Below, piece by piece: positions 58,794 to 64,000 of a stretch of DNA of 64,000 nt. The translations under genes and the position numbers were made by a program. Source of the DNA: Lineus longissimus (taxonomy: Eukaryota > Nemertea > Pilidiophora > Heteronemertea > Lineidae); contig NC_088320.1 in assembly GCF_910592395.1 (NCBI RefSeq), positions 744,001 through 808,000 of the forward strand, written 5' to 3'. Position 1 is the stretch's first letter; each line of letters opens with the position of its first letter. Below the pieces are notes generated by a model. The model made no database searches, had not been told where the DNA came from, and saw only the letters and a list, made by a program, of their open reading frames with translations.

Positions 58794-60312
58794 ATGAACC
58801 CCACATTCTATGAGTTGGGGATTACTCCTCTTCCTACCAGTGCGACACCCACATCGTACCCAGCACTTGAAATAGTTTACACCATCTTGACGAAGTGGGC
58901 GCCCTATCCAATATTCACAATCGGGTTTTTCGGAAATACTCTCTCCCTGCTTATAACCACTAAACAGGAGAATCGGCACATTACGACTTGTGTTTACATG
59001 ACGGCACTGGCTGTCATTGACAATATGTTCCTTGCCCTTTGGATCCTTTCTTCTAGCCTAACCTACCACGGGCTTGGTGACAGTATTCAAGACAGACACA
59101 CCTTTCACAGGTAAGCCGGAATACCATGAGTGTGATTGGCTATCAGGCTTGCATACTTCTATATCGCTTTCTACCAACATTTTGTCCGAATTTATGCAGT
59201 GCTGGAGGAAATCCTTGCACATCCTAAGGTCTTATGATTAGTGAAAAGAGGCCAAAAGGTAGAAAAAAATATTTGGACTTAGAAATTTTTTCAACTTCAG
59301 TCAGTTAAAAATTTTGAAAATTTTTCAAAGTCAAAAAAGTTTTGGGACTGATGATGTTCGTTCATTTTGAGCAGAAAAAAAACCAGTGAAAAAAAAATTT
59401 GGACTCCAAAATTTTTTCAACTTTCAGTCAGGGCAATTAGACCCTTTGGTCGGGTTAGAGGGGTGATATTGGTCATTGGGACGAGTACTGGGGTGGTTGT
59501 GTTACCAGGACCATTCGGGACCGGCGATTCTTCGTCGTCATAGCGGGTGGTTGCCGACCGGGGTTGCACTGTATCTAATGATTTGACATCTCATTATCTA
59601 TTTTCTTTTCAGAACACTATGGTACCTCTTCTACACGACCGTACAGGTTTCCCGCCTCATACTGGCCGCCATGACGGTTGACCGCGCATACGCTGTCATG
59701 TTTCCATTGGCTGCAAGGTCCATTTGTACTGTATCAAAAACAATAAAAGTCATCCTGTTCATGACATTAATCCCAACTTTAGTTAACATCAGCATGTTCT
59801 TTACCTTTGATGTCTTATTCATTGGAACGCCAGACGAAACCGGCCTCCTACATTTCCCTCAAATGCCATGGGTGGAAGTTTTCTTTGGAACGTGGACTTT
59901 ACTTATAGCCGTGGTGATACCTTTCATAATAATTTTGATATCAAACATCATAATCATATATGGTGTCAGGCGCGCGGCCACCAATCGGAGCAAGATGGCT
60001 GACGGAACGGGTAATAACGCAAAAGAGAATCATTTGACAAAAATGCTGATACTAATATCAGTAGCTTACGTTATTCTGTGTTTGCCATATGGGATTAGTG
60101 AAGTCGTGTTAAAGCGTCCAGAAGTCGCAGCTACATACGACCTCAGCTCCACCTATTGGCGACTGAGGTTATTAGTCGTCACATTTGCCCTCTCCCAAAT
60201 ATCGGCTTTGAATCACGTTGTGAACTTTTATCTTTATATTCTCGGCGGCGGTAAACACTATCGAGATGATGTCAAACAAGTGTTCAAGTCATGTTGTGGG
60301 ACGAAGGCATAG
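58794..60312 (+). CDS. Rhodopsin-type (class A) orphan G protein-coupled receptor
   Basis: Two exons, 58794-59110 and 59613-60312, join in phase (AG|A) to 338 residues, ending at TAG. TM1 has GFFGNTLSL, TM2 LAVID, the end of TM3 DRAYAV in place of DRY, TM6 CLPYG, and TM7 HVVNFYLYILGGG in place of NPxxY. The N-F-Y-L-Y then a G-rich turn is common in lophotrochozoan FMRFamide-like and related orphan receptors, but the ligand cannot be told. The extracellular Cys at position 3.25 is absent (His there) and loop 2 has no Cys, so the usual disulphide is missing. A third intracellular loop with NRSKMADGTGNN is short. The C-terminal CC could be palmitoylated. The ATG at 58794 is the first in the frame with a signal-free short N-terminus, as is usual. 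Confidence 0.88.
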
Positions 60313-63300
60313 CACACAGACTGTCTCTCCTTGAACTGTGAACCGTGACGCCGAAAGGCTTGTTATACTTACTTCATAGTTTGCGCACGCATATCATGCC
60401 GACTCAAATCCTACTGCTCGTACAGGCAAGAGGCAATAGACTTTTAGTCGCTAGTATTTGTATGCATTCGTACACAGAAATCCTCCCAACTCCAACCCTA
60501 ACTTGATGTCACAGATTGTTCATCATGCCTACAGTATGTATACAAAGTCAGCAAATGTTAGCTTGAACCAGACGATAGGCAATTCAACTTGACTTTGACC
60601 AGGCTCAGCATGCATCATGCACTACAGCTTGTACACAAACTCAGCCAAACTCATCTTGAATTGGACTATATATTGGAGTTCACTTGAGCTCTCATTCATA
60701 GATTCATGACTGGCACGGAGGGATCATTAGATAGTCCTCCGATGTCGGAATCCTCACGTTATAGTAGATCTAGATCATACAGTAATGGATTCATATAAAT
60801 GCGGTTGTTGGGGTAGCTCTCCGAAACTGAGACAAATCAGTAGGTGGACACAGTTTTGGTGATTTGCTTTTTTTTCAAAGTTGGTGCATTGAAATGATAG
60901 TTTATACAAATACAGTAGAATGTCCCTATTAGGCACACCCTTGGGACTGACAAGTCATGTCCTTATTGATGAGGACGCCACGGTATCGTATAAGCTCCCC
61001 AGAGGTGAGCTAAAAAATAAAAGCTGTTTTACCAAACACAGTAAAATCAAGAGGGGGGGGGGGGGGGTGCAAATAGTGGAGAGTAAGAGCCTCCAAATAG
61101 CATGTAAATAATATTCATTCAATTTTCTCAATGCATACACATGTTTACTACATGAGAGATTGCGCTGATTTTACCGATATATTTCCCGATAAGCATCGCG
61201 TAAAGCAGAAAACATGATTTACAGATTGCGACTACTTTATGCCGCCATTTTTTGTCGATGAAAGGTGAAGTTTATGGCATCGTAATCTAACGCCATCTCA
61301 CTAGCTGTCAGTAAGGCTTGCACAGGGTAGACGCACATGATCTTATCATTTTAGTCAGCTCATTACGCGGCAGAGAATAAAAATATTATTGGAAAAACAA
61401 GCAAGATCTGAGAAAGATGCGTTATTTTGAAACTTAATTAATGTTAACTCATTAGTTGTAGAACTCTTAATTAGCGAAGTTTTGAATCATCGTCGTACCC
61501 TATGACAGGAGCTTTAATCAAGTTTTACATTCTGAAGTATGAAAGGGTTAAACGTATTCGTCATTAATTGTCATCTTTTTAGATTCGTTATAAATTAAAG
61601 AAATTACTTGATGCAAATTAAACTTCTTTTCAAACACAGAAATTGAAAATCAAAGTTTATATTTTTGTAAAACTTGAATGAAATTACTTCAGTGATACTG
61701 ATCATGGTGTTGGCAGAAATTGTGAAAAATGGGTGAAATTTGTCATCAACAATTCTCAAATCTATCAAAACTTTGCATATTGTGAGAGTAAAGTTGAAGA
61801 ATTGCAATTAATTCCAACAAAATGCAAAACTGATGAAAACTTCAAAATTGCATCTGTTTCTTAGATCTGTATCAGAATTAACGAGATTTTAGAAATTGAT
61901 AACTGGAGTTATGATTCTTGAAGCTGTTCATAAAACAGTCAAATTTACAGATGGTTATCCCTAATTTATAAATGCACAGTTCCTGTGAAGTCGGCAATAC
62001 TGAATTGCAACAGAAAAGGTACATAAACATTCTAACAATTGCTTATGTACCCTTTTAGATGCATCCTCCTATAGCCCTCTACAAAGTGATTTAGTAAATA
62101 CACGTTTGACTTCTGGGCACAAAATAGTGATATGGACAGGGTATTCAATTGACGGTCCCCAGGCAGCTCTTTGCAAAGTTAGGGGCGAGGTTCTGCGATG
62201 TGATTTCGACTTGCTGATAAAAAGATTCCATATACAAACACAGGGTGATGCTGTACTGTCATATACTAGAGACACCTATTGGTAACTTCAAGTAACTTAA
62301 TCTGCCCCACCTTGTTCTGAAAGAGAGTCTCCCTTGAAAGCTGTGCAGAGTGAACAGGTGCCTTTTCACCAGCGGCAGCGAATCCCGCCAGAGTCGAAAT
62401 AACTCTTCCACTCTCCATTCATCTGGAGTTGCCTTCTGTCTCATTTGCATAAACATTATTACGCCATCCGCAGCCAACACTGCCTAGTTTTTACCTCCGT
62501 CAATAGCCATTAAATTTACATTGAAATCTCGTCTTGTAAGGCGTGAAAAAATACCAGCATGCTGCACGGAAATTAACATATTGCCGATAACTCATTAGTC
62601 GGTTTTGAAATTATTCCTAACGGTAACCGGGGGAAATGATGAAGTTTAAATTCGTACCATGCGGTGCTCGACGTGTAACGCTCAATTGTCCCGTGTTTAA
62701 TTTGTTTTTTATTAAGAAATATTGATATTCGTGGCAAGTATTTAATAAAGTTGAAATCTGCGACGAAGGACCCCGAAGAAACAAATCACGGTGAGCGTAA
62801 TTTATCAAAGAATGTCGATCTTTTGCAAAATAAATCTGAACACCGTCTTTAAGTTACAGAAATTGTGCAGGTTCTTTTTTAGTCCTGGTGTTGATAATTA
62901 CACTTTTGTAAGTCTTCGATGCAATTTACATCAAGCTGCGGCATTTCTTGGGAGATGACATTTCTCACCAGACACCTAGTGCATCATTAACTGCTTTTGG
63001 AATTCCATGCTGTTATCATTAACGGATCATTAATTAGGTTCCATTGTTTCTCATGTGGGCAACAAATTGTGACCAAACCAACGAAAAAGAAAACGTGTTA
63101 ATCTCACCCCAACCCAGAATTGATCACCAAAGCCCAATAACATGAAAGAAGACCACTTTCTATGCAGAGTGCGACTATAACCGTACCTCTTACAGAAGAT
63201 CATCGGCATTCAAACCAAAGCTTGCTCTGAAGTATGCGCATCTCAAAAACATATCACACGCAACGATCGGATATCAATTTGCTAACAATTATACTGCAAT

Positions 63301-64000
63301 TTTCATGTGCAAATGTGAGGTATTGTTTGGTACCTAAGACTCAGCAGACGAGGTTTGTTGATTTCTCCCTCTTGAGGAATTCGCTCGAACAAATAAGTAA
63401 TTTGTAATATTTGAATGATAATAACACTCATGCTTTCGCGTTGTCTTAAGATAGCGATCCTGCGTCCCGTTAGCATGCGTGATTCATTGAGCAATCTTAG
63501 GTAGAAGTACACCACAGTCGAGTGTTTGGCTACGGGGAAGTCACGGCGACTCCTCGTTCTATATAATTATGCTTTTGTCGCACGAGTAGTATTGTATTTA
63601 TTTTGGTGATGAAACGTATCGAACAACGCTCGAGATATTTACAAAGACGGCATCCCGGGTATCGTGAGGTGGGCATAATTGAAATCTCAAGTATTTGGTG
63701 AAATAAATTGATATTTGGGTTTAATTTTCATCTTTTGATACTGCCGTCCTTGTAGAAGACGAAAGTGGGTTGAGCTTCCACGGGTTTACATACATGATAC
63801 TTACATTGCCGAAGATGATGGGTTTAGCGATGAGAAGTTTACCGTCATCCAGCATTAGGTACGCAACATCTCCAAGATGAGTTTGGCAGTTAACATGGGA
63901 TGGCAGACACTACTTAAGTCGAGGTGGGCATGAATGCATACGAATGTACGTGAGACACCAATCTGAGTGGCGATGAGTTAGCATCAAGAAGAACCAACTC
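60313..64000. other. 3.7-kb interval without a recognised gene
   Basis: AT-rich sequence with a 15-base G run (61053-61067) and one dispersed repeat copy (62267-62297). The GPCR 3' UTR may run to AATAAA near 61014. Open frames here are short and lack motifs. Confidence 0.4.

Noticed and set aside
62259-62480. 73-codon minus-strand frame that looked transposase-like
   Set aside because: It overlaps a dispersed repeat copy and no catalytic motif or neighbouring frame supports it.

Overview
This is a stretch of animal nuclear DNA: AT-rich, long introns, GT-AG splice sites, AATAAA signals, inverted-repeat elements and minisatellites. The gene content (one ZEB/zfh1-type gene, arylsulfatase B, POFUT2, a SPO16 homolog and an orphan rhodopsin-type receptor) and the frequent TAGGCCTA palindrome suggest a marine invertebrate, most likely a lophotrochozoan. 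I cannot name the species, and a non-vertebrate deuterostome is not excluded. All exon models were built by hand from splice signals, reading phase and protein similarity remembered from known families.

Layout. 1-3.8 kb (+): the last nine exons of a coiled-coil protein. 5.9-14.9 kb (-): an unclassified 1304-residue C2H2 zinc-finger protein on one coding exon, with a 4.9-kb intron in its 5' UTR and a promoter region near 14.9 kb. 15.2-16.4 kb: a 1.2-kb inverted-repeat element with a possible 7-bp target duplication. 17.2-21.1 kb (+): an arylsulfatase B-like gene with a tandemly duplicated exon. 21.8-22.1 kb: a 26-bp minisatellite. 23.0-26.3 kb (-): POFUT2 in seven exons. 26.7-29.0 kb (+): SPO16 in five exons, head-to-head with POFUT2. 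29.1-30.2 kb: a 68-bp minisatellite. 30.9 kb: an unassigned exon-like segment. 31.6-32.0 kb: palindrome-bearing and C/G-rich repeats. 32.4-44.4 kb (-): ZEB, with a probable 3' UTR of about 6.9 kb. 44.4-58.8 kb: no gene seen; it may hold the 5' end of ZEB. 58.8-60.3 kb (+): a two-exon GPCR. 60.3-64 kb: nothing recognised.

The genes do not form a pathway. ARSB acts on glycosaminoglycan sulfate and POFUT2 on secreted thrombospondin-type repeats. SPO16 is a meiotic crossover factor, ZEB a transcriptional repressor, and the GPCR probably binds a small ligand or peptide.

The strongest observations are two. First, the arylsulfatase has a pair of 127-nt exons separated by only 44 nt; using both or neither gives an early stop, and all four amino-acid differences fall in one loop next to the active-site histidine. 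Second, about 6.9 kb downstream of ZEB has no AATAAA on the transcribed strand, while holding five miR-8/miR-200 seed matches and a cluster of RFX-type X-box palindromes.
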